Source of the DNA: Nocardia sp. BMG111209 | GTDB taxonomy: Bacteria; Actinomycetota; Actinomycetes; Mycobacteriales; Mycobacteriaceae | Assembly (NCBI RefSeq): GCF_000381925.1 | Contig: NZ_KB907307.1 | Coordinates: 2,108,001 to 2,172,000 of the forward strand | Reading direction: 5' to 3' | Length of the DNA stretch: 64,000 nt | In this document: piece by piece, positions 1 to 7,763 of the stretch | Layout: every line of letters begins with the position of its first letter | Numbering within the stretch: position 1 is the stretch's first letter | Translations under genes and position numbers: made by a program | Notes under the pieces: generated by a model | The model's database searches: none | Told to the model about the DNA's origin: nothing | Seen by the model: the letters and a program-made list of their open reading frames with translations, nothing else

Positions 1-418
1 CGGCCGACAGCAGGCCCGGCGCCATGTGACCGGCCATACTCGCGATGACCACACCCGCGCCGCCGGCCGCCACCACGCCGGCGAATTCGTCGAGCACGAT
101 GGCGACGCCGAGCAGGTCCACGTGCAGGATGCGGTCGACGGGCGCCTGGGTCGGGGACAGCCCGGCGGTGTGCGCGATGTGCGTGAGCCGGCCCAGCGCG
201 GCGGACGCCTCGGCCAGTGCCCGCACCGACGCCGCGTCGGAGACATCGACCACGTGAGTCGTCACATCGTGGCCCTCACCACGCAGCAGCGTCCCGGCCG
301 CGTCCAGCGTGGCGGCGCTGAAATCCGCCAGCACCAGCCTGCGGCCGCTGCCGATCCGGCGCGCGATCGCCTGGCCCATACCGCCGACACCGATGACGAC
401 GGCAACGTCCTTGTCCAT
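1..418 (-). CDS. SDR family oxidoreductase (3' part outside window)
   Basis: The first 139 residues of a short-chain dehydrogenase/reductase are visible and the gene runs off the window edge. An ATG at 418 opens MDKDVAVVIGVGGMGQAIA, whose glycine-rich GxGxxG loop near residues 10-15 is the NAD(P) binding site. An Asp after beta-2 (LVLADFS) suggests NAD preference. The catalytic Tyr-x3-Lys is beyond the edge, so activity cannot be judged. It is divergent from the TetR gene at 527 and shares a palindromic operator with it, so it is probably that regulator's target. The substrate is unknown. Confidence 0.75.
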   Translation of the reverse strand, partial: MDKDVAVVIGVGGMGQAIARRIGSGRRLVLADFSAATLDAAGTLLRGEGHDVTTHVVDVSDAASVRALAEASAALGRLTHIAHTAGLSPTQAPVDRILHVDLLGVAIVLDEFAGVVAAGGAGVVIASMAGHMAPGLLSA

Positions 419-467
419 CGGGACTCCTGTCCTGCTCGTGATACCCGACTCAATTTTCGAGAATTTC

Positions 468-490
468 TGTATCGTAATTGCGACGCTACA
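468..490. promoter_or_regulatory. Palindromic operator between SDR and TetR genes
   Basis: A 23-bp imperfect inverted repeat with half-sites TGTAtCGT and ACGcTACA around a 7-bp centre. It lies between the divergent SDR (start 418) and TetR (start 527) genes, where a TetR autorepressor normally binds. Binding is inferred, the symmetry is seen. Confidence 0.5.
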
Positions 491-526
491 CCGGCGGGCG
501 GGTATCGGTCATTAGGCTTGCGATCC

Positions 527-1120
527 GTGCCAGGGACCCGACGTGGACGGCCGCGCAGCGCGCAGGCCCATCGAGCCGTACTCGAGGCCGCGCGCGACCT
601 GCTGGCGACCGGTCACTACGAGCAGATGACGATGGACGCGATCGCGGCGCGCGCGGGCGTCGGCAAACAGACCGTGTACCGGTGGTGGCGGTCGCGGTCC
701 GAGGTGGTCGCCGAGGCGGTCCTCGGCGGGTACATCGTGCCGGAGTCCCCGCCACCGGCCGATACCGGCGATCTCGCGGCCGATCTGGCCGACTGGCTCG
801 GCCGCAATTTCCAGCGGTTGTCCGAGCCCGCCACCCAGGCGATGATCCGCGGGCTGACCGCGGCGGCGGCCGACAGCGATACCGACGCCGAACGGCTGTA
901 CGAGCGGCTCACCGGGCCGACCCGGCAGCAACTCACCGAGCGGCTCGGCGCCGGGGTCGCCGCGGGCGCACTGCGAGCCGACGCCGATCTGGGCGCGATG
1001 GCCGAATCGGTCATCGGCGCACTGCTGTTCCGGGTACTGACCCGCCGGACCGCGACCCGGGCCGATGCCGAGGGCCTGATCGACCTGCTGCTGCGCGGCG
1101 CGGCGGCCGGCGAACGCTAG
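527..1120 (+). CDS. TetR/AcrR family transcriptional regulator
   Basis: A 197-residue TetR-type repressor. The N-terminal helix-turn-helix reads TMDAIAARAGVGKQTVYRWW, at about residues 35-55, and a variable ligand-binding C-terminal domain follows. A GTG at 527 is chosen because coding character and family homology begin there; longer readings in the same frame are antisense to the SDR. It is divergent from the SDR at 418 with a palindrome between them, which suggests control of that gene and itself. Its TAG stop overlaps the stop of the convergent thiolase gene inside one CTAG. Confidence 0.85.
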   Translation: MPGTRRGRPRSAQAHRAVLEAARDLLATGHYEQMTMDAIAARAGVGKQTVYRWWRSRSEVVAEAVLGGYIVPESPPPADTGDLAADLADWLGRNFQRLSEPATQAMIRGLTAAAADSDTDAERLYERLTGPTRQQLTERLGAGVAAGALRADADLGAMAESVIGALLFRVLTRRTATRADAEGLIDLLLRGAAAGER

Positions 1121-2328
1121 GCCACGCGCTCGAAGACGGCGGCCAGGCCCTGACCGCCGCCGATGCACATGGTCTCCAGGCCGTAGCGCAGTTCGCGGTG
1201 CCGCAGTTCGCGGGCCAGGGTGGCGAGCATGCGGGTTCCGGTGGCGCCTACCGGATGTCCGAGCGAGATACCGGAGCCGTGCACGTTGGTGCGCTCGAGA
1301 TCCGCCTCGCCGAACTTCCATTCGCGCAGCACGGCCAGCGCCTGGGCCGCGAACGCCTCGTTGAGTTCGACGAGATCCATATCGGCCAGCGACAATTCGG
1401 CCCTTTGCAGCGCGGCGGCGGTCGCGGGCACCGGGCCGAGGCCCATCAGCGCGGGCGGCACACCGGCCACGGCCCAGGACACCAGGCGAACCAGCGGGGT
1501 CAGGCCCAGTTCGGCGGCCCGCTCGCGGGTGGTGACCAGGCAGACGGCGGCGGCGTCGTTCTGGCCGCTGGCGTTGCCGGCGGTCACCGTCGACTCCGGA
1601 TCCAGTTGGGCGCGTACCGGTTTCAGTCGCGCCAGCGATTCCAGGGTGGTGTCGGCGCGGGGGTGCTCGTCGGTGGTGATCTCGGTGCTGCCACCGCGGC
1701 CGGTGACCGTGACCGGGATGATCTGTTCCGCCGCCGCACCACTCGCGGCGGCGGCCACCGCCCGGCGATGCGATTGGAGTGCCAGGCGGTCCTGTTCCTC
1801 GCGGCCGATGTGGTACCGCTCGCGCAGATTCTCGGCCGTCTCGAGCATGCCGCCGGGGACCGGATAGTGCACGCCCCCTGCGGTTTCGCGGCCCCGGACC
1901 AGGCTGTCGTGCATCCGCACGCCGGTGCGGCCGCCGCCCCAGCGGATGTCGGCGGAATAGAACACCACGTTGCTCATGCTCTCGGCGCCCCCGGCGACGA
2001 CGAGATCGCTTGCGCCACTGCCCACTTGGAGCACCGCGTTGATCACCGACTGGAGACCCGAGCCGCAGCGGCGGTCGACCTGCATACCGCCGGTGGTGAC
2101 CGGCAGGCCGGCATCCAGCGCGACGACCCGCCCGATCGCGGGGGCCTCGCCGCTGGGATAGCAGTGGCCGAGGATGACATCGTCCACGGCCTCGGGCGCG
2201 AGGCCGGTGCGCGCCAGCAGGCCCCGCAACGCCACCACGCCGAGTTCGACCGCGGTGAGCCCGGCGAGGACGCCGCCGTACCGGCCGATCGGGGTGCGGA
2301 CCGGTTCGCAGATCACGACCTCACGCAT
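1117..2328 (-). CDS. Thiolase family protein (acetyl-CoA acetyltransferase)
   Basis: A 403-residue thiolase of normal family length. It would carry out the last step of a beta-oxidation cycle, CoA-dependent cleavage of a 3-oxoacyl-CoA. The nucleophile Cys88 lies in DRRCGSGLQS, the NEAF motif is present, and His358 (GHPVGATGT) and Cys388 (CIGGGQG) complete the active site. It is divergent from the acyl-CoA dehydrogenase at 2425, and the shared 96-bp gap holds a perfect CATCTAGATG palindrome, one of four similar elements in this cluster. It could also work in the synthetic direction, but the gene company favours degradation. Confidence 0.92.
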   Translation of the reverse strand: MREVVICEPVRTPIGRYGGVLAGLTAVELGVVALRGLLARTGLAPEAVDDVILGHCYPSGEAPAIGRVVALDAGLPVTTGGMQVDRRCGSGLQSVINAVLQVGSGASDLVVAGGAESMSNVVFYSADIRWGGGRTGVRMHDSLVRGRETAGGVHYPVPGGMLETAENLRERYHIGREEQDRLALQSHRRAVAAAASGAAAEQIIPVTVTGRGGSTEITTDEHPRADTTLESLARLKPVRAQLDPESTVTAGNASGQNDAAAVCLVTTRERAAELGLTPLVRLVSWAVAGVPPALMGLGPVPATAAALQRAELSLADMDLVELNEAFAAQALAVLREWKFGEADLERTNVHGSGISLGHPVGATGTRMLATLARELRHRELRYGLETMCIGGGQGLAAVFERVA

Positions 2329-2378
2329 GAACCTCTTCTTCCGTGCGCGACAAGCGTTTTCCCAGTGTGGTCGACTGT

Positions 2379-2394
2379 ATCATCTAGATGTTTT
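2379..2394. promoter_or_regulatory. Predicted GntR operator, site A
   Basis: A perfect 10-bp palindrome CATCTAGATG (2381-2390) followed by TTTTG, between the divergent thiolase and acyl-CoA dehydrogenase genes. The core TAGATGTT recurs at 3647, 6028 (opposite strand) and 6835, each time in a promoter gap of the same cluster. The likely binder is the GntR/FCD protein at 6052; this is inference from position and repetition. Confidence 0.6.
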
Positions 2395-2424
2395 GATCCG
2401 CGATCGAGCGAGGAGAGCCGCCGC

Positions 2425-3594
2425 ATGACCAGCGAGGCCGTGACCGAACAGGATTTCCGCGACATCCTGGCGCAGACCCGGACCTTCGTCCGCACGGTGG
2501 TCGTGCCGCGGGAGACGGAGATCGCCGAGGCCGACCGGGTACCCGACGACATCGTCGAACAGGCGCGGGCCATGGGCCTGTTCGGCTACGCGCTGCCGCA
2601 GCGGTGGGGCGGGCTGGGACTCGATCTGGCCCAGGACGTGGAACTGGCGATGGAACTCGGCTACACCAGCCTGGCGCTGCGGTCGCTGTTCGGCACCAAC
2701 AACGGCATCGCGGGCCAGGTGCTGGTCGGTTTCGGCACCGCGGAACAGCAGCAGCGCTGGTTGCGGCCGATGGCCGACGGCGAGGTGGTGGCCTCGTTCG
2801 CGCTGACCGAGCCCGGGGCCGGATCGAATCCGGCGGCCCTGCGCACCACGGCCCGCCGCGACGGCGACGACTGGATCATCGACGGGGACAAGCGCTTCAT
2901 CACCAACGCGCCGGTGGCCGGGCTGTTCGTGGTGTTCGCCCGCACCCGGCCCGCCGACGCCGAGGGGCCGGGGATCGCGGTGTTCCTGGTGCCGGCGGAC
3001 ACCCCGGGGGTCACGGTGGGGCCGCACGATCGCAAGATGGGGCAGGAGGGCGCGTGGACCGCCGAGGTCGCCTTCGGCGGGGTCCGGGTCGGCGCCGACG
3101 CGCTGGTCGGTGGTAGCGCCGACGTCGGGTACCGGGCGGCGATGAGTTCGCTGGCGCGCGGCCGGGTGCACATCGCGGCACTGGCCGTGGGGACCGCGCA
3201 GCGCGCGCTCGACGAATCGGTGGCCTACGCCGCCGCGGCGACGCAGGGCGGCACGGCCATCGGGGAATTCCAGCTGGTGCAGGCGATGCTCGCGGATATG
3301 TACACGGGCACCGCCGCCGGACGTGCGCTGGTCCGCGATGCCGCCCGCCGCTGGGTCGCCGACGAGGACCGGCGCCTGGCGCCCTCGGCGGCGAAGCTGT
3401 TCTGCACCGAGATGGCCGGGACGGTGGCCGATCTCGCGGTGCAGGTCCACGGCGGATCCGGATACATGCGCGGCACGGCGGTCGAGCGGATCTACCGCGA
3501 CGTGCGGCTGCTGCGGATCTACGAGGGCACCAGCGAGATCCAGCGGCTCATCGTCGGCGGCGGGCTGGTAGCGCGGGCGCGGCGGCCGCGGTGA
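2425..3594 (+). CDS. Acyl-CoA dehydrogenase
   Basis: A 389-residue FAD-dependent acyl-CoA dehydrogenase, which introduces the alpha,beta double bond into an acyl-CoA thioester and passes electrons to ETF. The middle domain has FALTEPGAGSNPA, and the C-terminus carries RIYEGTSEIQR with the catalytic-base Glu near 367. The ATG at 2425 has a GAGGAG ribosome site about 10 bases upstream; the much longer reading frame upstream is antisense to the thiolase. The palindromic site A is about 35 bp before the start. It fits the first oxidation after the ligase at 3708. Confidence 0.92.
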   Translation: MTSEAVTEQDFRDILAQTRTFVRTVVVPRETEIAEADRVPDDIVEQARAMGLFGYALPQRWGGLGLDLAQDVELAMELGYTSLALRSLFGTNNGIAGQVLVGFGTAEQQQRWLRPMADGEVVASFALTEPGAGSNPAALRTTARRDGDDWIIDGDKRFITNAPVAGLFVVFARTRPADAEGPGIAVFLVPADTPGVTVGPHDRKMGQEGAWTAEVAFGGVRVGADALVGGSADVGYRAAMSSLARGRVHIAALAVGTAQRALDESVAYAAAATQGGTAIGEFQLVQAMLADMYTGTAAGRALVRDAARRWVADEDRRLAPSAAKLFCTEMAGTVADLAVQVHGGSGYMRGTAVERIYRDVRLLRIYEGTSEIQRLIVGGGLVARARRPR

Positions 3595-3646
3595 ACGGGA
3601 ATGCTGCGCCGCATTCGCTCCCCCGGCCGCGAACCGGCTGTTAATG

Positions 3647-3657
3647 TTTAGATGTTT
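3647..3657. promoter_or_regulatory. Predicted GntR operator, site B
   Basis: TTTAGATGTTT, about 50 bp upstream of the ligase start at 3708. It shares TAGATGTTT with site A and has a weaker left arm. It indicates that the ligase has its own promoter rather than relying only on read-through from the dehydrogenase. Confidence 0.5.
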
Positions 3658-3707
3658 CGAAACCTGGGCCGGGTACGGGTGACTCGTCCGGCGGAGGGAG
3701 CACGGTC

Positions 3708-5174
3708 ATGACGGAGCCGGTCAGCCACGCACGGCGGATTCGCGAACGGGCGGTGGCACATCCGGGGCAACCGGTCTATCGGCACATCGCGGCGGACGGG
3801 TCGGAGCCGGCCTTCGACTGGGCGTGGCTGGATCGCCGATCGGATCAGGTCGCGGGCGCGCTCGCCGAACGCGGTCTGGGACACGGTGATCGGCTCGGCC
3901 TCGCCGTGCGCAACTCCCCGCATCTCGTACTGAGCGTGTTCGCCGCGTGGAAGCTCGGCGCCGTCCCGGTGCCGATGCGCTGGGATCTGCCGGACTGGGA
4001 GCTGGACCGGGTCCGCGAGGTGGTGTGCCCCGTGGTGCATCTGGGCCCGGCCGACCTGGCGTGGCTGGACGCCACGGTGGATCGGGAGCCGGACCCGTTG
4101 CCCGACGCCGTATCCCCGCACACGCACGGCATCTGCAGCAGCGGCGCCACCGGCACCCCGAAGGTGATCATGGGGACCAGTCCGTCGGTGTGCGGGCCGC
4201 ACTACAACCGGCCGCTGGCCGATGTGTGGCAACGGGTTCCGCCGATCCCGAGCCCGCAGACCATCCTGGTGCTCGCGCCGATGTACCACATCAACGCCTT
4301 CTCCACCTTGAACAATCTGCTCGGCGGCGATCGGCTGGTGGTGCTGGAGCGGTTCGACGCGGCGCGCATCGTCGACGTGATCGAGCGCTACCGCGTCTCG
4401 ACCTTCACCGCGACCCCGATCATGTTGCAGCGCATCGCCGATGTGCCCGGCATCGAGCACCGGGACCTGTCCAGTATCGAATGGATCATGCAGGGCGCGG
4501 CGCCGATGCCGGCCTCGCTGACCCGGCGCTGGTGCGAACTGCTCGGGCCGGAGAAGATCATCATGGCCTACGGCTCCAGCGAGGGCGTGGGGATCACCGC
4601 CATCCGCGGCGACGAATGGCTCACCCATCCGGGCAGCGTGGGCCGCGGGATCTGGGGTACCGAGGTCCGCGTGCTCGACGAGGCGGGCACGAGCGTGCCG
4701 GCCGGGCGGCTCGGCGAGATCTTCCTGCGCATGCCCGGCAGCGACCGGGCCCGATACCTCGGCGCCACACCGCAACTCACGCCGACGCCGGACGGCTTCC
4801 GATCCATCGGCGACCTCGGGCATCTCGACGACGACGGCTTCCTCTACCTCGCCGACCGGCGGGTGGACCTGATCGTCAGCGGCGGCGCGAACATCTTTCC
4901 CGCCGAGGTGGAAACGGCGCTGATCGATCATCCGAAGGTGGCCGACGTGGTGGTCATCGGGCTGCGGGACGAGCAGTGGGGCCGGCGGGTGCACGCGGTG
5001 ATCCAGGCCGCCGACGCCGCGGATCCGCCGGAGTTCGAGGAGATCCGGGCCTTCGCGAAGAGTCGGCTGGCCGCCTACAAGGTGCCCAAGAGCATCGAGA
5101 TCGTCGACGCCATCCCGCGCAGCGAGGCCACCAAGGTCAACCGCGGCCGCCTGCTGGCGGCCCGCGGCGGCTGA
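3708..5174 (+). CDS. AMP-dependent acyl-CoA synthetase/ligase
   Basis: A 488-residue adenylate-forming ligase that would activate a carboxylic acid to its CoA thioester with ATP. The phosphate-binding loop is ICSSGATGTPKVIM (about 142-155), the YGSSEG motif replaces the usual YGxTE, the hinge reads DRRVDLIVSGGANIFPAEVE, and the C-terminal catalytic Lys is near 476 (SEATKVNRG). It is shorter than typical 540-residue FadD proteins and loosely resembles bile-acid/aromatic-type ligases. It probably supplies the substrate of the whole 1-9 kb pathway. Its target acid is unknown. Confidence 0.88.
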   Translation: MTEPVSHARRIRERAVAHPGQPVYRHIAADGSEPAFDWAWLDRRSDQVAGALAERGLGHGDRLGLAVRNSPHLVLSVFAAWKLGAVPVPMRWDLPDWELDRVREVVCPVVHLGPADLAWLDATVDREPDPLPDAVSPHTHGICSSGATGTPKVIMGTSPSVCGPHYNRPLADVWQRVPPIPSPQTILVLAPMYHINAFSTLNNLLGGDRLVVLERFDAARIVDVIERYRVSTFTATPIMLQRIADVPGIEHRDLSSIEWIMQGAAPMPASLTRRWCELLGPEKIIMAYGSSEGVGITAIRGDEWLTHPGSVGRGIWGTEVRVLDEAGTSVPAGRLGEIFLRMPGSDRARYLGATPQLTPTPDGFRSIGDLGHLDDDGFLYLADRRVDLIVSGGANIFPAEVETALIDHPKVADVVVIGLRDEQWGRRVHAVIQAADAADPPEFEEIRAFAKSRLAAYKVPKSIEIVDAIPRSEATKVNRGRLLAARGG

Positions 5175-5183
5175 CCTACACGG

Positions 5184-5993
5184 TCACGACTTCGATTTGC
5201 CCAGCGAGGCTTTCATATCGTCGAGCAGCATGAGGATCGGCATACCGGTCTCGCTGAGCGCGTGGCCGTGGCCGGTCTGATGGATGTCGAAGACCGACTG
5301 CACCGCGGAGTAGAAGCCCTGGATGTCGAGGGTCTGGTTGACCGCGCGCTTGGCCTGCCGCAGCGCGAAGGGATGCTTCGAGGCGATGACGGTCGCCAAT
5401 TCCCTTACCGCCGTGCGCAACTCGTCGAGCGGGACCACGTGGTTGACCATGCCGAACCGCTCCGCCTCGGCGGCGGTCAGCGAGCTCGCGGTGAACAGCA
5501 GCTCCTTGGCCTTGCGCGCGCCCAGTTCCCAGGTGTGGCCGTGGTATTCGACGCCGCCGATACCCATGTTGACCACCGGGTCGGAGAACACCGCGTTGTC
5601 GGCGGCCACGATGAGATCGCACGGCCAGCACAGCAGCAGGCCGCCGGAGATGCACACGCCCTGTACGGCAGCGATGGAGGGCTTGGGCACATTGCGCCAG
5701 CGCAGCGAGTACTCCAGGAAGCGGCGCGATTCGAAGGCGTAGATGTCGGCCAGGGTGGAGTCCGACGGCCCCGCGCCCACCGCCTTGATGTCGTGCCCCG
5801 CGGAGAAGTGTTTCCCGTTGGCCTGCAGCACGATCACCCGGACCTCGGGATCGTCGGCGGCCCGCTGCCATGCCGCGTCGAGTTCGTCGAGCAGCGCGGG
5901 ATTCTGCGCGTTCGCGGCCTCGGGACGGTTCAAGGTGATGGTGGCGATGCGATCACTGGCGTCGTACTCGACGTAGGTCTTGCTCACGGGCAC
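5184..5993 (-). CDS. Enoyl-CoA hydratase/isomerase family protein lacking both classical Glu residues
   Basis: A 269-residue crotonase-fold protein. The oxyanion-hole segments are visible: HFSAGHD (62-68) and GVCISGGLLL (112-121). The positions matching rat hydratase Glu144 and Glu164 are Leu120 and Val140, so classical hydration is unlikely; Glu149 nearby is a candidate acid/base. It reads opposite to the neighbouring ligase, with which it is convergent (9-bp gap), and is divergent from the GntR gene at 6052, sharing site C. It may be a hydrolase, isomerase or ring-cleaving crotonase of the same pathway. Confidence 0.85.
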   Translation of the reverse strand: MPVSKTYVEYDASDRIATITLNRPEAANAQNPALLDELDAAWQRAADDPEVRVIVLQANGKHFSAGHDIKAVGAGPSDSTLADIYAFESRRFLEYSLRWRNVPKPSIAAVQGVCISGGLLLCWPCDLIVAADNAVFSDPVVNMGIGGVEYHGHTWELGARKAKELLFTASSLTAAEAERFGMVNHVVPLDELRTAVRELATVIASKHPFALRQAKRAVNQTLDIQGFYSAVQSVFDIHQTGHGHALSETGMPILMLLDDMKASLGKSKS

Positions 5994-6027
5994 GCTCCCT
6001 GTGCTGTGGTGCGCTCGATGGTATCAG

Positions 6028-6036
6028 AAACATCTA
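6028..6036. promoter_or_regulatory. Predicted GntR operator, site C
   Basis: AAACATCTA, reading TAGATGTTT on the other strand, between the divergent crotonase (start 5993) and GntR (start 6052) genes. It overlaps the A/T-rich stretch that should hold the promoters of both, so binding would give autoregulation. Confidence 0.55.
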
Positions 6037-6051
6037 TATATTATGGGAGGT

Positions 6052-6810
6052 ATGAGCAAGCACAACGGCCGGGGCGGGCCGGTCGAGGTGCCGCAGAAGA
6101 TCGCCGCGCGACTGCGGGCCATGATCGTCTCCGGCGAACTGTCCGACGGCGAAAGACTCGGCCACGAACCGGATCTCGTCGAACAGTTCGGCGTCTCGCG
6201 CCCCACGCTGCGGGAGGCGCTGCGGATCCTGGAGGCGGAGGGGCTGATCAGTGTGGCGCGCGGGCTGCGCGGCGGCGTCTTCGTGCACCTGCCCGATCAG
6301 CGGGCCACCGCGCGCTCGGCCGCCCTGGTGCTGCAGGCGCGCAACGTACCGCTGGCCGACGTCTTCGAGGCCCGGTCGCTGATCGAGCCGCTGGCGGTGA
6401 AGGCCCTTGCCGCCAAACGCAATCGGCGGCGCGGCGTCGACGAGTTGCGCGCACTGATCGATGCCGAGGAGGCGGTGCTCGGCGATCCGGCGGCGTTCGC
6501 GGCGGCCAACACCGCCTTCCACGAGCGCCTGGTCGCACTCGGCGGCAACCAGACGGTGAGCGTGCTCGCCGAGATGATCAACGAGGTGGTGACCCGCGCG
6601 GTCTCCGCGGTCGGCGATTCCGCCGATACCGCCGCATCGCTGGCCGTCCGGCGCCGCGGGCTGCGCTCGCAGCGCCGGCTGCTGGAATTGATCGAGGTCG
6701 GCGCGGGTACCGAGGCGGTGGAGCACTGGCAGGCGCACATGGCCGTGGTGGGCCGGGTACTGCTCGGACAGGAGGCCGCGACCGTGGTGGATCTGATGGA
6801 CCACTACTGA
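6052..6810 (+). CDS. GntR family regulator with FCD ligand-binding domain
   Basis: A 252-residue FadR-type regulator. The winged helix-turn-helix (about residues 10-80) contains LVEQFGVSRPTLREALRILE, and the helical FCD domain follows with FEARSLIEPLAVKALA and a conserved FHERL, whose Asp/His residues bind metal or ligand in this family. The start is uncertain: GGAGG sits only one base before the ATG at 6052, and an in-frame ATG at 6043 is possible on a nearly leaderless transcript. Four repeats of TAGATGTT surround its cluster, so it is the probable local repressor, released by an acyl-CoA or acid intermediate. Confidence 0.88.
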   Translation: MSKHNGRGGPVEVPQKIAARLRAMIVSGELSDGERLGHEPDLVEQFGVSRPTLREALRILEAEGLISVARGLRGGVFVHLPDQRATARSAALVLQARNVPLADVFEARSLIEPLAVKALAAKRNRRRGVDELRALIDAEEAVLGDPAAFAAANTAFHERLVALGGNQTVSVLAEMINEVVTRAVSAVGDSADTAASLAVRRRGLRSQRRLLELIEVGAGTEAVEHWQAHMAVVGRVLLGQEAATVVDLMDHY

Positions 6811-6834
6811 TCGCATCCCCGGCAAACTCTGGAA

Positions 6835-6847
6835 ATATCTAGATGTT
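6835..6847. promoter_or_regulatory. Predicted GntR operator, site D
   Basis: ATATCTAGATGTT with a palindromic ATCTAGAT centre, about 55 bp before the GTG at 6902. It has the same core as sites A-C and would control the two downstream crotonases and possibly the thioesterase. Confidence 0.55.
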
Positions 6848-6901
6848 ATGCCGTAAGCTGGCTCGCCACAGGGGCCCACGAGTCGACGGGAGGACCGACC
6901 G

Positions 6902-7762
6902 GTGACTACTGGCCGCGTACTGATGGAGCGGGACGCCCAGCTCGGGATCGCCCGCCTGACGATCGACAATCCGGCGAAGCGCAACGCCTACAACCCCGCC
7001 ATGCGCGAACAACTCGAGGGATATCTCGACGAGCTGGCCCTCGACGACGACATCAAGGTGGTGCATCTGCGCGGCGCCGGCGGCGTGTTCAGCACCGGCG
7101 CCGATATGGGCAATGCCTACGCCTGGTACGACGGCGAGCAGGGCGAGCGGCCGCGGCGGCCGAGCCAGCGCCGCCGACTCGCGGTGGACCGCAAGACATT
7201 CGGCTTCTATCACACCTTCCTCGGCTATCCGAAGGTCACGGTCGCGGAGGTGAGCGGTTTCGCCCTCGGCGGCGGATTCGAGCTGGCGCTCATGGCCGAT
7301 ATCGCGGTGGTCGCGCGCGATGCGCGAATCGGTATGCCCGCCACCCGATTCCTCGGCCCGGCCCTCGGTTCGCTGCACGTGTTCTTCCACCGCCTGGGCC
7401 CGGTGCTCGCGCGGCGGATGCTGCTCACCGGCGACATCCTCACCGCGGCGGAGCTCGCGCACCAGTCGATCTTCACCGAGGTGATCGACGGCGCCGAGGT
7501 GGAGCGCCGCGCGGCGTGGTGGGCCCGCAAGGCGGCCCGGATGCCCGCCGACGGCATCGCCATCGCCAAGGAGGCGTTCCGGCTGGTGGAGCAGACGCAG
7601 GCCTATCAGGGCGCGGAGGTCACCTCCTATCTCGTCCACGCCTACGGGACCAATCTGCGGTTCGAGGAGAACGAGTTCAACTTCGTGAAAGCCCGTGCGC
7701 AACACGGCACCTCGGCCGCCTTCGCCCTGCGCGACGCGCACTTCGAGGTGCCGGAGGACTGA
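6902..7762 (+). CDS. Enoyl-CoA hydratase/isomerase family protein
   Basis: A 286-residue crotonase-fold protein. The oxyanion motifs are FSTGAD (63-68) and GFALGGGFELALMADI. Glu127 matches the first catalytic Glu of enoyl-CoA hydratase, but the second position is Ala147 (GMPATRF), so only one of the two catalytic acids is kept. An Arg-rich insert at about 82-97 precedes the active-site loop. The GTG start is preceded by GGGAGG. It ends one base before the next crotonase, so the two are translated together. A 2-enoyl-CoA hydratase with altered chemistry, an isomerase or a hydrolase are all possible. Confidence 0.85.
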   Translation: MTTGRVLMERDAQLGIARLTIDNPAKRNAYNPAMREQLEGYLDELALDDDIKVVHLRGAGGVFSTGADMGNAYAWYDGEQGERPRRPSQRRRLAVDRKTFGFYHTFLGYPKVTVAEVSGFALGGGFELALMADIAVVARDARIGMPATRFLGPALGSLHVFFHRLGPVLARRMLLTGDILTAAELAHQSIFTEVIDGAEVERRAAWWARKAARMPADGIAIAKEAFRLVEQTQAYQGAEVTSYLVHAYGTNLRFEENEFNFVKARAQHGTSAAFALRDAHFEVPED

Positions 7763-7763
7763 G

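Noticed and set aside
478..2424. Long open frame leading into the acyl-CoA dehydrogenase
   Set aside because: The stretch before 2425 is antisense to the thiolase and Arg/Gly-rich. The true start has a ribosome site at 2425.
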